From positions 1 to 64,000 of the forward strand of contig NZ_JACLGO010000001.1 of NCBI RefSeq assembly GCF_014219065.1: DNA of 64,000 nt, written 5' to 3'. The notes beneath the pieces are model-generated. The model searched no databases, was not told the DNA's origin, and saw only the letters and a list, made by a program, of their open reading frames with translations. The translations under genes were made by a program, and so were the position numbers. Below are positions 11,018 to 20,052 of this stretch, in pieces. Origin of the DNA: Halopseudomonas xiamenensis (GTDB lineage Bacteria > Pseudomonadota > Gammaproteobacteria > Pseudomonadales > Pseudomonadaceae). Position 1 is the first letter of the stretch, and each line of letters begins with the position of its first letter.

Positions 11018-11296
11018 ATGCGCCTGACTTACCTTTGTATCCCGTTGTTTGCCCTGCTGCTGGCTGGCTGTGGTGATGACGAGCCCAACCGCCCAGTCGA
11101 TACCACGGTCCCCGATGCACCCGCAGACGAAGCCTTCGGTACTCCGGTCGATCCTGCGGATGATGTCCTGCCGCCGAACAATGGCAACATGCCGCCGCCG
11201 ACTACCCCTCAACCCGATGATGGCCTGGGCACCGAGTACGGCACCCAGCCCGGCTCGACCCCACCGGCCGGTGACGGAGCGGGCAATACACCCTGA
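11018..11296 (+). CDS. Small proline-rich lipoprotein
   Basis: The 92-residue protein has a lipoprotein signal (MRLTYLCIPLFALLLAGC, lipobox LAGC). The mature part is unstructured, acidic and rich in Pro, Asp, Gly and Thr (for example PADDVLPPNNGNMPPP). A ribosome site GGAGAA lies before the ATG. It converges on the phaG-like gene with only six bases between stops. The role is unknown; proteins of this type often act as periplasmic spacers. Confidence 0.65.
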   Translation: MRLTYLCIPLFALLLAGCGDDEPNRPVDTTVPDAPADEAFGTPVDPADDVLPPNNGNMPPPTTPQPDDGLGTEYGTQPGSTPPAGDGAGNTP

Positions 11297-11302
11297 CCGC
11301 CG

Positions 11303-12160
11303 TCAGCTTGCCCGTCTAAGCCCGGCCACCTGGTCCGCGGCCAGCAGGAAGCGCTCGATCGCCTGGCGAACATCCTCCCAGGCGGTCTGGTGTTCCATTT
11401 CCAGGAAATGCCCGGTATTGCGGATGGTCACATACTCCGAGCGCCTGGCCAGATCAGCGAAATACAGCGCGTCGGTGGGCGTGGTGTACTCGTCCAGTTC
11501 GCCATTGAGAAACAGCAGCGGTACATCCACATTGCCTACGCATTGCATGTAGCGGTCGGTATCCAGGCTCAGTACCTGGCGAATGTGGTGGAGCATCTGC
11601 GCGTATTCATGGACTTCCAGCGTCGACACATGGCGGAAGTTGCAACGCTTGAACAGCGGCGGCAGATGCTTGCCGATGGTGTCGTTGACCAGTGTGGCTA
11701 TGCTGTGCCGGTCGCAGGCGGCCATGTACTCCTGGCCGCGCTTGAGATAATCCATCATCGACGCATTCAACACCGGTGAGAACGAGCTGATCACTGCGCG
11801 CCTGATCCGCGCTGGCCGCTGCGCCAATGCCAGCAGCGTCGATACTCCACCCCAGGAGAAGGACATCACCTGGTCGGCGCGAAAATGCTCGATAAGGTCC
11901 AGCAGGATCAGCGCCTCGTCCTCCTTGCCGAGCATCGCCTGGGAGCGGTTGTGCACCCGCGACGCACCGGAGTAGGGCTGGTCGAACAACACCACGTTGA
12001 ACAGCGGACAGAGAAAACGCAGCGCCTGGGCGAATGCGGCACTGGTCGCCAGTGAACCATTGACCAGGATGATGGTGCTGTCGCTGTGCGGGTGGGGATA
12101 GAAGCGCGTCTGCACCCTCAGGTCGCCGTGCACGCGCACCACCGCCTTTTCTGCATACAT
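11303..12160 (-). CDS. phaG: PhaG/RhlA-family 3-hydroxyacyl-ACP acyltransferase (alpha/beta hydrolase fold)
   Basis: The 285-residue protein closely follows the remembered PhaG sequence of P. putida: TIILVNGSLATSAAFAQ, FNVVLFDQPYSGASR, QVMSFSWGGVSTLLALA and LVNDTIGKHLPPLFKR. PhaG/RhlA enzymes divert 3-hydroxyacyl-ACP from fatty acid synthesis to polyhydroxyalkanoate or hydroxyalkanoyloxy-alkanoate lipids. The nucleophile (SFSWGG), Asp (NGELDEYTT) and His (NTGHFLEME) of the triad are present. The start at MYAEKAVV matches PhaG length; the longer frame adds 43 residues of unlikely sequence. PhaG is favoured over RhlA because of NGSLAT and FSWGG. Confidence 0.85.
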   Translation of the reverse strand: MYAEKAVVRVHGDLRVQTRFYPHPHSDSTIILVNGSLATSAAFAQALRFLCPLFNVVLFDQPYSGASRVHNRSQAMLGKEDEALILLDLIEHFRADQVMSFSWGGVSTLLALAQRPARIRRAVISSFSPVLNASMMDYLKRGQEYMAACDRHSIATLVNDTIGKHLPPLFKRCNFRHVSTLEVHEYAQMLHHIRQVLSLDTDRYMQCVGNVDVPLLFLNGELDEYTTPTDALYFADLARRSEYVTIRNTGHFLEMEHQTAWEDVRQAIERFLLAADQVAGLRRAS

Positions 12161-12391
12161 GTCACATACCTCGGGAAAGCCGAATATCACTGGCGGCCAG
12201 TTAACCGGGTGCAGGTTACAGGGGAGTGTCAGCAGATGACCGTTCGGCGGAACGGGCCAACCAGCGTCGGGACATGCCTTGAGATACATGCATCCGCTGA
12301 TCTTTACCCAAAGGCGGCCAAATGGCGTAGGCTGGTCATACCGCCAAGAGATTCACGCGGGTTTCCGAATCAATATGAAGAGGGAAGGCTT

Positions 12392-12805
12392 ATGCAAATT
12401 CAGGTTCACAGCGACAACCGCATCGACGGCAGCGCCCGCCTGGCAGACTGGGTCACCGCCAGCGTCTCCAACAAGGTCGGACGCTTCGACGGGGAGTTGA
12501 CCCGGATAACCGTGCATATCAGCGACGAGAATGGCGAAAAGGCCGGCGCCCAGGACAAGCGCTGCCAGATCGAGGCGCGCCCCAGAGGTCAGGCACCGAT
12601 CTCGGTCAGCCACAAGGCCGACTCGGTCAACCTCGCCGTCGACGGTGCCATCGAGAAACTGCACGCAGCCCTCACCAGCCTGTTCGGCAAGCTGCGCAGC
12701 AAGCGCGCCACACCGCAGATGGCCCCGGCAACCACCGACCCGGACCGCCAGGACGAACTGCTGGAAGAAGACCTGGATACCGAGGAGCAGGTACGCGGCA
12801 TCTGA
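12392..12805 (+). CDS. HPF/RaiA-family ribosome-associated protein
   Basis: This 137-residue protein has an S30AE-type N-terminal domain: MQIQVHSDNRIDG, VGRFDGELTRITVHISDENG, and a helix VNLAVDGAIEKLHAAL. Family members bind the 30S subunit and stabilise or silence ribosomes under stress. The C-terminus is a low-complexity acidic tail (DELLEEDLDTEEQV) rather than the long-HPF dimerisation domain. The ATG has an AGGGAAGG site. It stands apart from rpoN, the usual hpf neighbour, so it is likely a secondary paralogue. Confidence 0.75.
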   Translation: MQIQVHSDNRIDGSARLADWVTASVSNKVGRFDGELTRITVHISDENGEKAGAQDKRCQIEARPRGQAPISVSHKADSVNLAVDGAIEKLHAALTSLFGKLRSKRATPQMAPATTDPDRQDELLEEDLDTEEQVRGI

Positions 12806-12923
12806 CCGCCTGACACCAGGCCAGGGGCAGCGCGCCCTGGCCTGAATCCATTCCCCGCCTGGATTGAGCGTCTCAACCCAAATCATTTCCTGATCACACT
12901 TTGCCAAGTCTGGAGAACGACAG

Positions 12924-13628
12924 ATGGCCAATATCGTTATCACCGGCGCCAACCGCGGCATCGGCCTTGCCCTGGTCAAGAGCTACCTGGTCAGCGGCGA
13001 TCGCGTTTATGCGCTATGCCGCAACCCCGGTCAGGCGGAGCAACTCGCCAGGCTGGTCGACAACTCGGCCGGCCAACTGACCCTGCATCCCGTCGACATG
13101 GCCGACGGCGCATCCATCGACGCGGTGGGGCAGGCGCTGGGCGATACCCCGGTCGATGTACTGCTGAACGTCGCCGGCATCATCGGCGGCAGAACCGACA
13201 GCCTGGCGAACACCAGCTTCAGCGAAGACGACTTCAATGACTGGCGCAACGCCTTCGAAGTCATGACCATAGGCCCGTTCCGCCTGACCCAGGCGCTGCT
13301 ACCCAACCTGCTGGCCGCCCAGGGCAAGGTAATGACCGTCAGCACCCAGATCGCCGCCTCCACCTGGAACCATGGCGGCATGTATGCCTACGGCGCGACC
13401 AAGGCGGCGGTGAACCGGCTGATGCTGAGCCTGGCAATCGACCTCAAGTCCCAGGGCATCAGCGTCGCCATGGTCCACCCCGGCTACGTCCAGACCGACA
13501 TGGGCGGCCCCAACGCAGAGATCACCCCGCAGGAGAGCGCCGCCGGCATCAAGGCCGTGGTCGACGAGCTCACCCTGGAGACCAGCGGCAGCTTCTTCAA
13601 ATGGAATGGGGAGTTGCATCCCTGGTGA
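12924..13628 (+). CDS. SDR family oxidoreductase (C-factor-like)
   Basis: This 234-residue short-chain dehydrogenase has TGANRGIG at 7-14 and a catalytic Y156-x3-K160 (YAYGATK). The NAG position reads NVAG (82-85), as in the C-factor/sniffer-like subgroup. The C-terminus ends FFKWNGELHPW, typical of that subgroup. A GGAG site lies upstream. The gene is flanked by a REP palindrome downstream and stands alone. The substrate is unknown. Confidence 0.85.
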   Translation: MANIVITGANRGIGLALVKSYLVSGDRVYALCRNPGQAEQLARLVDNSAGQLTLHPVDMADGASIDAVGQALGDTPVDVLLNVAGIIGGRTDSLANTSFSEDDFNDWRNAFEVMTIGPFRLTQALLPNLLAAQGKVMTVSTQIAASTWNHGGMYAYGATKAAVNRLMLSLAIDLKSQGISVAMVHPGYVQTDMGGPNAEITPQESAAGIKAVVDELTLETSGSFFKWNGELHPW

Positions 13629-13662
13629 GGGGGCTCAGGTTGTAACTGCGGGAAGACCTGTC

Positions 13663-13688
13663 GGGGTGTAGCGCGCCTGCGCTACGCC
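13663..13688. repeat. REP palindrome, family A
   Basis: GGGGTGTAGCGCGCCTGCGC and its continuation form an imperfect palindrome identical in core to copies at 147, 271, 32465, 37615, 40136 and 56525. It lies between the SDR gene and the converging export operon, where it could act as a terminator or mRNA-stabilising hairpin. Confidence 0.8.
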
Positions 13689-13721
13689 TGCAGCGTGATG
13701 ATGCCCTCGGTCACATGGTAA

Positions 13722-14852
13722 TCAGCACGGCCGACGATACCGCCACCAGGCCAATACGCCGAACACGACAATCAGCACCAGCAGGTTCGCCATTTCCCAC
13801 GCCGCCTCGGCAAAGCTGGCGCCCAGCTGATTGAACTTGACCATGATGTTGATGCCCGGTGTCGATGGCAGAAGTTTGGCCAGCCACAGCAGCCATTGCG
13901 GTGTCGATGTGGCTGGCCAGGAGAGGTTGGACAGGAAGAAGAACGGCAGGGAGGTGACCAGAATAAGCTGGTAGGCCCGCTCGCGGGTGCGGAAGAAACT
14001 GGCAATGAACAGACCCAGGGCCACCACTGCGCCAACGAACAGCAAACCGCCGACCAGCATACCGGGGAAGTTTCCGCCTTGCGGATAATCCTGATACCAG
14101 AACATGAACCCGGCGTAGTAGAGCATATTGGTGAAGCCGATCAGCAGGCAGGCGCTGGCAATGCCGATCAATTGGGTGCCGGAGAAAAACAATTGTCCCC
14201 GCTGTTCGCGGCGGGTTCCTGCCATCACCGCAATGCCCATCAATAGGGTTTGCTGCACGATCAGCTCGGCCACACCGGTGACCACCGCACTGCCGTAACC
14301 TTCCCGTGTGTTGAACAGGGGCCGCTGCACCAGGTGCAAGGGCGGCTGTGCTGCGGCACCGGCGAAGGCGGCCTGTCTGAGCGCCGCTTCGCGAGCGAAA
14401 CCGGTGATGGCATCGCCCAGCCCGGTGAGTACGGTATTGGCGCGCCCGAGCCAGGCGCCACTGGCATAGATGGCAACTTCCCCCTGGTCGCCACGCAGGA
14501 TATCCCGCTCGAAGCCCTTGGGAATGACCACGAAACCCTCGGCCTTCATCGCCGCAACCTGGGCGGCGGCTTCCGCTTCGCTGGCCGTCAGGGCCGTCAC
14601 CTGCACGGCGCTGACACGCCCTATATGGCGTATCAGTTCCCGGCTGAGGGCCGTGCGATCCTGATCGACGATCACCACCGGTTGTTCACTGGCCACCTGT
14701 TGCCGGTAGCCTGTGGGATAAAAGAACGAGTACAGAATAACGGCGCCCACCATCACCATGACCACGGCGCGATCGGTGAAAACAGCGCGAAAGGTGCTGG
14801 CAAAAGCCTCCACAAAAGCAGCGCGATGGTTCTGCATGGTCGTGCGGGTCAT
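13722..14852 (-). CDS. ABC-2 type export permease
   Basis: The 376-residue membrane protein has an N-terminal helix (VVMVMVGAVILYSFFYPTG), a large periplasmic loop containing VIVDQDRTALSRELIRHIG, and a C-terminal block of about five helices. This is the ABC2_membrane_3 (YhhJ/YbhR-like) architecture. It overlaps the upstream permease gene by four bases, so the two probably form one channel. No ATP-binding gene is adjacent. Confidence 0.85.
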   Translation of the reverse strand: MTRTTMQNHRAAFVEAFASTFRAVFTDRAVVMVMVGAVILYSFFYPTGYRQQVASEQPVVIVDQDRTALSRELIRHIGRVSAVQVTALTASEAEAAAQVAAMKAEGFVVIPKGFERDILRGDQGEVAIYASGAWLGRANTVLTGLGDAITGFAREAALRQAAFAGAAAQPPLHLVQRPLFNTREGYGSAVVTGVAELIVQQTLLMGIAVMAGTRREQRGQLFFSGTQLIGIASACLLIGFTNMLYYAGFMFWYQDYPQGGNFPGMLVGGLLFVGAVVALGLFIASFFRTRERAYQLILVTSLPFFFLSNLSWPATSTPQWLLWLAKLLPSTPGINIMVKFNQLGASFAEAAWEMANLLVLIVVFGVLAWWRYRRPC

Positions 14853-16045
14853 CGTTGCCCCCAGGTGGAAGGATCAAGCACCGCCCGGCGATAGGCGTGA
14901 TAACCGATGGCTCCCGGTATCAGGATGAATAGCACCAGCGCCCCCAGATGGGTGAAGGTCACCGCCGCCGGGGCAGCCAGATAGCGTTCCGCTGCATCCA
15001 GTTTCACGTAGCTGGTAAAGGGCAGGAGGTAGTGCCAGATGCGGGCGAACAGGGAGGCACCGTCGATGGGAAAGGTGGCGCCGCAGAAAGCCAGCGAGGT
15101 GCCGGCGTACAGACCGACGCCCGATAGGGCGGTGCCCATATTGCGTATCACCCCGGACAGCAGCAGGCCGATGGCGGCGTAGGCGGTGTACAGCAATACC
15201 TGGCCTGCCAGCAGCGCCATCAGTGAGCCGGCAATACCATCGCCGCGGATGACACTCACCCACAGCACCGCGGCAAAACCGTAGAGGGAAAATACCGGAA
15301 TATAGATCAGCCACTTACCGAGAATGGCGCCCGGCAGGTTGCCGCCACATTGTTCCAGCCAGCGTCCGGCCGTGCCATCACGCAGTTCACGGCAACAGGC
15401 ACTGGTGACGGCCACGCACAGCATCAAATGCAGCACCGCGGGCAGCAGCAATCCCAGCAGAAATTGCTCAAAGCTGCGCGCCGGGTTGAACAACACGGTT
15501 ACCTGGGCGCTGACCGGAGCGGGCTTCAACTTGTCTACGCCCTGCTGTAATGCGGTGTGCTCCAACACAATCCGACCGGAGAGATTCTTCACCGCCGCAT
15601 CGATATCGCGAAAGGCAGTGGCACCTGCGGTGGTGAGGGCGGCGTTATAAAACGCGAACACCGTTGCCGGTTGACCACGCTGGATCTGGTCGTCGGTATC
15701 GGCGGGGATATGTATTACCGCGTCCACCTGCATGGCACGGACCAATGGCCAGGCCTGATGCAGGTCCAGCGGATGCGAGCGTACATCCAGTGCCGGGGCT
15801 GCATCCAGCGCGCGAATCAATTCGCGGCTGACAGGACCGCGGCTGTCATCCACCACGGCCACCGGCAGCGTACGGGGCACGGCGCTGTAGAACATCGCCG
15901 CGAACAGGATCATGGCCAGCCAGGGAATCCAGCTGATCAAGGCCATGTCCCAGGGCGAGTGACAGAGAAATTGCCATTCGCGTCGCGCCGAACTGCGCAG
16001 CGATGCACGAAAGCCGGTGGCGGCTCCGTTCAGGGTTGTGGCCAC
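14849..16045 (-). CDS. ABC-2 type export permease
   Basis: The 398-residue paralogue of the next gene shares the N-terminal helix, a periplasmic loop with VAVVDDSRGPVSRELIRALD, and a C-terminal membrane block (VLFILIPGAIGYHAYRRAV). It overlaps the HlyD-like gene by 16 bases and the second permease by four. Together with the TolC- and HlyD-like proteins it would span both membranes for export of an unknown compound. Confidence 0.85.
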   Translation of the reverse strand: MATTLNGAATGFRASLRSSARREWQFLCHSPWDMALISWIPWLAMILFAAMFYSAVPRTLPVAVVDDSRGPVSRELIRALDAAPALDVRSHPLDLHQAWPLVRAMQVDAVIHIPADTDDQIQRGQPATVFAFYNAALTTAGATAFRDIDAAVKNLSGRIVLEHTALQQGVDKLKPAPVSAQVTVLFNPARSFEQFLLGLLLPAVLHLMLCVAVTSACCRELRDGTAGRWLEQCGGNLPGAILGKWLIYIPVFSLYGFAAVLWVSVIRGDGIAGSLMALLAGQVLLYTAYAAIGLLLSGVIRNMGTALSGVGLYAGTSLAFCGATFPIDGASLFARIWHYLLPFTSYVKLDAAERYLAAPAAVTFTHLGALVLFILIPGAIGYHAYRRAVLDPSTWGQR

Positions 16046-17028
16046 GGAAACAGCACACTCATGCCCGGGCGAAAGTTGGCAACCGGCTGCACCGGTCGGG
16101 CGCGTACTTCAAAGCTTTTCACATCGTAGCCCGCTGATTGCCGGGTGGCCCGCCAGGTAGCGAAATCGCCCGCCGGGCTGATGAAGTACACCTCAAAATC
16201 AACCCCGCTCAACGCCAAGGCGGGAATGTCGCCCTTGAGTGTGTGCCCCATGCCCACAGCGCCAAACTGATCTTCCCGCAGGGTGAAGGACACCCACATG
16301 TTGTCGATATCCACCAGCGTGAACACCGGATAACCGGCCGGTACCAGCTCACCCACGTCGGCCAGGCGTTTGCTGACTTCGCCAGCGACTGGCGCCCGTC
16401 CCAGCGCTTCATCGCGAGCGGCGGTAACCTCGGCTACCGCCGCTTCGGCCTGGCGTACCTGGGCGTCGGCGGCATCCCGGTCTTCGCGGCGGGCACCAGC
16501 CAGGGCCTCATCGTATTGTGCGCGTGCAGCCCTGGTCAGGGCTTCGGCAGCGCTTGCCTGGGCCAGGGCTTCATCACGCTGCTGACGGGTAACCACGCCC
16601 TCACTGTGCAAGCGATCGAGACGTACGGCCGTCGTCCGCGCCAGGTCCGAGGCCGCTTTGGCACGCTGCCAGTTGGCCTCGGCGGCACTGATCTGCTCTA
16701 CGCGCGCCCCTTCGCTGGCCTTTTCCGCCTGGGCGCGGGCCGCATCCAGCGCCGCCGTGGCCTGGCGGAACTTGGCTTCCACTTCAGGACTGTCGAGGGT
16801 GAACAAATGCTGCCCGGCAGTGACGCGCTCGCCTTCGCGCACATGCAGTTCGGCAATCCGCGCCGGAATCTTTGCCGACACCTTGACCGAGTCGGCATCG
16901 GCCATGCCCTGTACCAGTCCGGTGGTGGTGCGAAAGGCCAGCCAGAGCCCGACGATGACAACGGCCAGCGCCAGGAAAACGGCCAGCAGTAACAGCAGGC
17001 GGGGGAGGGCAGAGCGGGTATGGGTCAT
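16030..17028 (-). CDS. HlyD-family periplasmic adaptor subunit
   Basis: The 332-residue membrane fusion protein has one N-terminal helix (LLLLLAVFLALAVVIVGLW), a lipoyl half-motif (VSAKIPARIAELHVREGERV), a coiled-coil hairpin (about residues 85-205, rich in Ala, Glu and Arg) and a beta-barrel region LVDIDNMWVSFTLREDQ. It would link the two inner-membrane permeases to the TolC-like channel. It overlaps the upstream gene by four bases. Confidence 0.9.
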   Translation of the reverse strand: MTHTRSALPRLLLLLAVFLALAVVIVGLWLAFRTTTGLVQGMADADSVKVSAKIPARIAELHVREGERVTAGQHLFTLDSPEVEAKFRQATAALDAARAQAEKASEGARVEQISAAEANWQRAKAASDLARTTAVRLDRLHSEGVVTRQQRDEALAQASAAEALTRAARAQYDEALAGARREDRDAADAQVRQAEAAVAEVTAARDEALGRAPVAGEVSKRLADVGELVPAGYPVFTLVDIDNMWVSFTLREDQFGAVGMGHTLKGDIPALALSGVDFEVYFISPAGDFATWRATRQSAGYDVKSFEVRARPVQPVANFRPGMSVLFPWPQP

Positions 17029-18407
17029 GGTGAAAGCACTCTGTCGGCTTGGCGAAGGTAATCGCTGTAACGGTGGGTCTGTCCGCTGACATCCAGCAGC
17101 TGAATCAAGGCAAGGTCAAACTCCCAGGCTGCCAGGGCGCGATCAGTACGGGTTTTGCCCAACTGCAGGCGGGCATCGATCACATCGAGGGAGGTCGCCT
17201 GACCCTCCTGGAACGACAAGCCCTGCAGGCGCAGGTTTTCTTCGGCGCTGGCCAGGGCACTTTCCAGCAGGGTGAATTGCTGGCGTGCGCTGTCGACTGC
17301 CAGCCAGGCGCGTGCCACACCGATTTCCAGCTTGACGGCGGTATCGCGCAAACCGTGCTCCACCTGCAGTTGCTGGCTGCGCGCCGCACCCACCTGGCGA
17401 TGGCGATCGGTATTGGAAAAGAGCGTGTAACTCACCCCGACACCGAAGGCCCAATCGGACTCGGTGAGCAGCGCATCCTCGCGTTTCAGGTCATATTGGC
17501 CGAACAGATACACGCGCGGTTTCCAGTTGGCCTGTTCCGCCAGAACCTTTTGCCGGGCCTGCTCGCCCACCGCGCGCAATTGCTCCAGGCCGGGATGCTG
17601 GCGCACCGCAGTCTCGACAAAATACTCAACGGGTTCAAGCGGCGCCTGTACTACAAACAGCGGCGACAAGGGTTGGATGGGAACCTCACTGCGCAACAAG
17701 CCGGCCAGTGCCGCTTGCGCTCCACGCAGATCATTGACTGCCTTGACGTATTCGCGCTCGGCATTATCCAGCGCCACCTGCGCCTGCAACAGCTGGGCGC
17801 GGGTGGCAAACCCCTCCTGTTCCAGTTTGCGCGCATGGTCGTAATGTTCCTGCAAGCCGTTGCGGACCTCCAGCCGCACCGCAACCACCTGTTGCGCCAA
17901 CTGCTGCCCGAAGTAGGCCTCCACCAGTTGCACGGTTTCATCCTGGCCGGCCCGGGCCAGCAGGGCATCGGCTTCGTCCGCCGCTGCATTGGCGGCGGCC
18001 TTGGCAGCGCTGATCTGCCCGCCAGTCCAGACCGGCATGGTCGCCGTCACGATCGGGCGGGTGCGCCAATCCCTTTCTGCAAATTCCAGCGGACTGGAGA
18101 TATCAAAGGCCTCGGCCACCGGCTCCAGTGAGCCCAGTGGCAGCTCGAGGCTTTTCTGGAAGTGCAGGCGGCGGATATCAATGGAGACATCCGGGTAGGA
18201 CAGACTGCGACTGGCCTCGGCCAACTGGCGGCGACTTTCCACCTGGCTGCGGGAGCTGGCCAGGGCATCGGAGACATGCGAGAGGCGCTCCTGTGCTTCT
18301 TCAAAATGCAGCGCCAGCGGCTGCGCCTGCGCACCAAGGGAGACGAATGCGGTAAGGGAACCCAGTGTCAGCAGTACCAGAAACCTGCGACCAGGGGATA
18401 TTGGCAT
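17025..18407 (-). CDS. TolC-family outer membrane channel
   Basis: The 460-residue protein has a Sec signal (MPISPGRRFLVLLTLGSLTA, cleavage near AQA) and two repeats of long helices and beta segments, as in TolC-type outer membrane efflux proteins (for example TRAQLLQAQVALDNAEREY and its C-terminal counterpart FQEGQATSLDVIDARLQLG). GGAGAC stands five bases before the ATG at 18405-18407, which is why this start is preferred over one 24 bases upstream. It is the first gene of the export operon. Confidence 0.88.
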   Translation of the reverse strand: MPISPGRRFLVLLTLGSLTAFVSLGAQAQPLALHFEEAQERLSHVSDALASSRSQVESRRQLAEASRSLSYPDVSIDIRRLHFQKSLELPLGSLEPVAEAFDISSPLEFAERDWRTRPIVTATMPVWTGGQISAAKAAANAAADEADALLARAGQDETVQLVEAYFGQQLAQQVVAVRLEVRNGLQEHYDHARKLEQEGFATRAQLLQAQVALDNAEREYVKAVNDLRGAQAALAGLLRSEVPIQPLSPLFVVQAPLEPVEYFVETAVRQHPGLEQLRAVGEQARQKVLAEQANWKPRVYLFGQYDLKREDALLTESDWAFGVGVSYTLFSNTDRHRQVGAARSQQLQVEHGLRDTAVKLEIGVARAWLAVDSARQQFTLLESALASAEENLRLQGLSFQEGQATSLDVIDARLQLGKTRTDRALAAWEFDLALIQLLDVSGQTHRYSDYLRQADRVLSP

Positions 18408-18587
18408 GTTGTCTCCTTTCATTCCCGGCAAGCAAGATGCAGGGAGTATAGAGCGCCGTACCGTTTAATTCAGCCCGGGAGTGCCTGTTGTTGCCGCTTG
18501 TGGGACATCCGTGACCTCTTTCTCTGCTTTGCAGATCTCTTTTTGCTGTGTGTATGGTGTGTATAATTGGTTTGGGTAAACAAGGAC

Positions 18588-18743
18588 ATGCTGATGCGCA
18601 GTAGACAGGTGATTGGTCTGCTGATTGAACATGGATGGTATGAGGTAGCCGTGAAGGGCAGCCATCATCAGTTCAAGCACCCAGAGCGACCGGGGAGGGT
18701 GACCGTTCCCCCCAGTATTTTGAAGCAGGCTGGTATCAAGTGA
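18588..18743 (+). CDS. hicA: HicA-like mRNA interferase toxin with internal deletion
   Basis: The 51-residue ORF, too short for many gene finders, carries the HicA core VKGSHHQFKHP with the catalytic His. HicA proteins cleave mRNA. Normal HicA continues with a segment like HPKKDLPKGTLN between VTVP and SILKQAG; here VTVP runs straight into PSILKQAGIK, so about 11 residues are missing in frame. The toxin may be weak or inactive. A TATAAT box stands at 18562-18567. The stop lies 26 bases before the hicB start. Confidence 0.75.
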   Translation: MLMRSRQVIGLLIEHGWYEVAVKGSHHQFKHPERPGRVTVPPSILKQAGIK

Positions 18744-18769
18744 TGCTGGCGATGCAGGAGGGGTTTGCA

Positions 18770-19174
18770 GTGAAATATCCTGTAGTGCTACATAAAGACG
18801 CTGACAGCGAGTACGGCGTGACCGTGCCTGATGTGCCCGGCTGCTTTTCTGCAGGCGAGACCATGGCTGAAGCGCTGGATAATGTGCATGAAGCGCTGGC
18901 GCTGCATTTTGAGGGGCTGGTGGCGGATGGGAGTCCATTGCCGCAGGCGAGCGAAGTGGATGTACACGTGGTGAAGCCGGAGTACGCTGATGGCGTATGG
19001 GCGCTGGTGGACTTTGATGTAACTCCTTACCTGGGCAAAGCGGTGCGCTTCAATGCAACCCTGCCGGAACACCTGTTGGCCCGGATTGATGAATATGTGA
19101 AGAATCATCCGGAACACAGAAGCCGCTCGGGCTTTCTTGCCGATGCGTCGCTGCGGGCACTGCAGTCGGTATAG
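18770..19174 (+). CDS. hicB: HicB family antitoxin
   Basis: The protein is about 134 residues. The N-terminal HicB fold MKYPVVLHKDADSEYGVTV-PDVPGCFSAG is followed by a C-terminal ribbon-helix-helix-like region (FNATLPEHLLARIDEYVKNH). It neutralises HicA and probably represses the operon. A GTG at 18770 is chosen because AGGAGGGG precedes it by about seven bases; an ATG at 18743 would give a longer, less typical N-terminus. Confidence 0.88.
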   Translation: MKYPVVLHKDADSEYGVTVPDVPGCFSAGETMAEALDNVHEALALHFEGLVADGSPLPQASEVDVHVVKPEYADGVWALVDFDVTPYLGKAVRFNATLPEHLLARIDEYVKNHPEHRSRSGFLADASLRALQSV

Positions 19175-19344
19175 CAGCGGAGTGAGTCAGCATGGCTGGT
19201 CTGGATGCCATGGCTTATCTGCCCCCTGCTACGTAACTGATGCTGGAGAGTGGGGCAGACTGGAATCTTTGTTGGTTTCAGCAGGCGGGTATCTGAAGTG
19301 TTTAACTGCAAGGCTGATCGACTGAACTGTTAGGACTCCATGAG

Positions 19345-20052
19345 TCACCGTTTATTGCCGGTCGGCAATGGTACCGGCCTTGCACCTTTGGCAAGCCACC
19401 AAGCGGTAAACAGGCTTGCACTGACGAAGAACAGTTGCAATCCAGCGTAAAACAAGCTGGAAATGAAGGGCGTAATCAGGTGAAGGATAGGGGCCGTGCG
19501 AAAACCATAGACCAGGTTGGCGAAGATCCCCGCAGCGAGACTGGTAAGCGCATACCAGGCGAGAAGGAATAACACCAGGTTTTTCAGGCTCAATCGGTGC
19601 ATGTACTGAAGCATCACTGCATAAGCGAATACCCCAGCGACGCCGTGAAAGAGGTCGATTTCAGAGATGATTTCATACTTGATTCCCAGTTCCGGCCACT
19701 CAAAAGGAGCGAATAGATGACTGAAGAACCTGGTCAGCATGTTGAGGCAAGTATTGACCGTAAATATGAAAATCAGCCCGCGTGCTGGAGGTAGCCTGCC
19801 CCCCTTGTGACCTTCAAGGTATACCGCGATGGCCCAGCCAAGCGCCCCGCCGAAGATGAGAATGGCAGCAATCCTCTCCATCCAATGCAGGCTGCCGTAG
19901 TGGTAATAAACAGGTAGGAAAAGCCACAGCAGGTAGAATCCTGACAGCAATGCGAGGATAGACCTGGAACGCCTTACCACCCATGAAGCATTTGCGTCTC
20001 GGGTAGTGGCCTCGGGCGTGGCTGTCTGAATGTCATTGAGGTGGCTGTCCAT
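19345..20052 (-). CDS. Multi-pass membrane protein of unknown function
   Basis: About 235 residues with some six hydrophobic helices (for example ILALLSGFYLLWLFLPVYY and LIFIFTVNTCLNMLTRFF) and a basic C-terminus. The family is not recognised. An alternative start at 20100 adds 16 residues but lacks a spaced ribosome site; AAAGGA lies 12 bases before the chosen ATG. It sits alone between hicB and an Rpn pseudogene. The 170 bases before it (19175-19344) show no gene. Confidence 0.55.
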   Translation of the reverse strand: MDSHLNDIQTATPEATTRDANASWVVRRSRSILALLSGFYLLWLFLPVYYHYGSLHWMERIAAILIFGGALGWAIAVYLEGHKGGRLPPARGLIFIFTVNTCLNMLTRFFSHLFAPFEWPELGIKYEIISEIDLFHGVAGVFAYAVMLQYMHRLSLKNLVLFLLAWYALTSLAAGIFANLVYGFRTAPILHLITPFISSLFYAGLQLFFVSASLFTAWWLAKGARPVPLPTGNKR

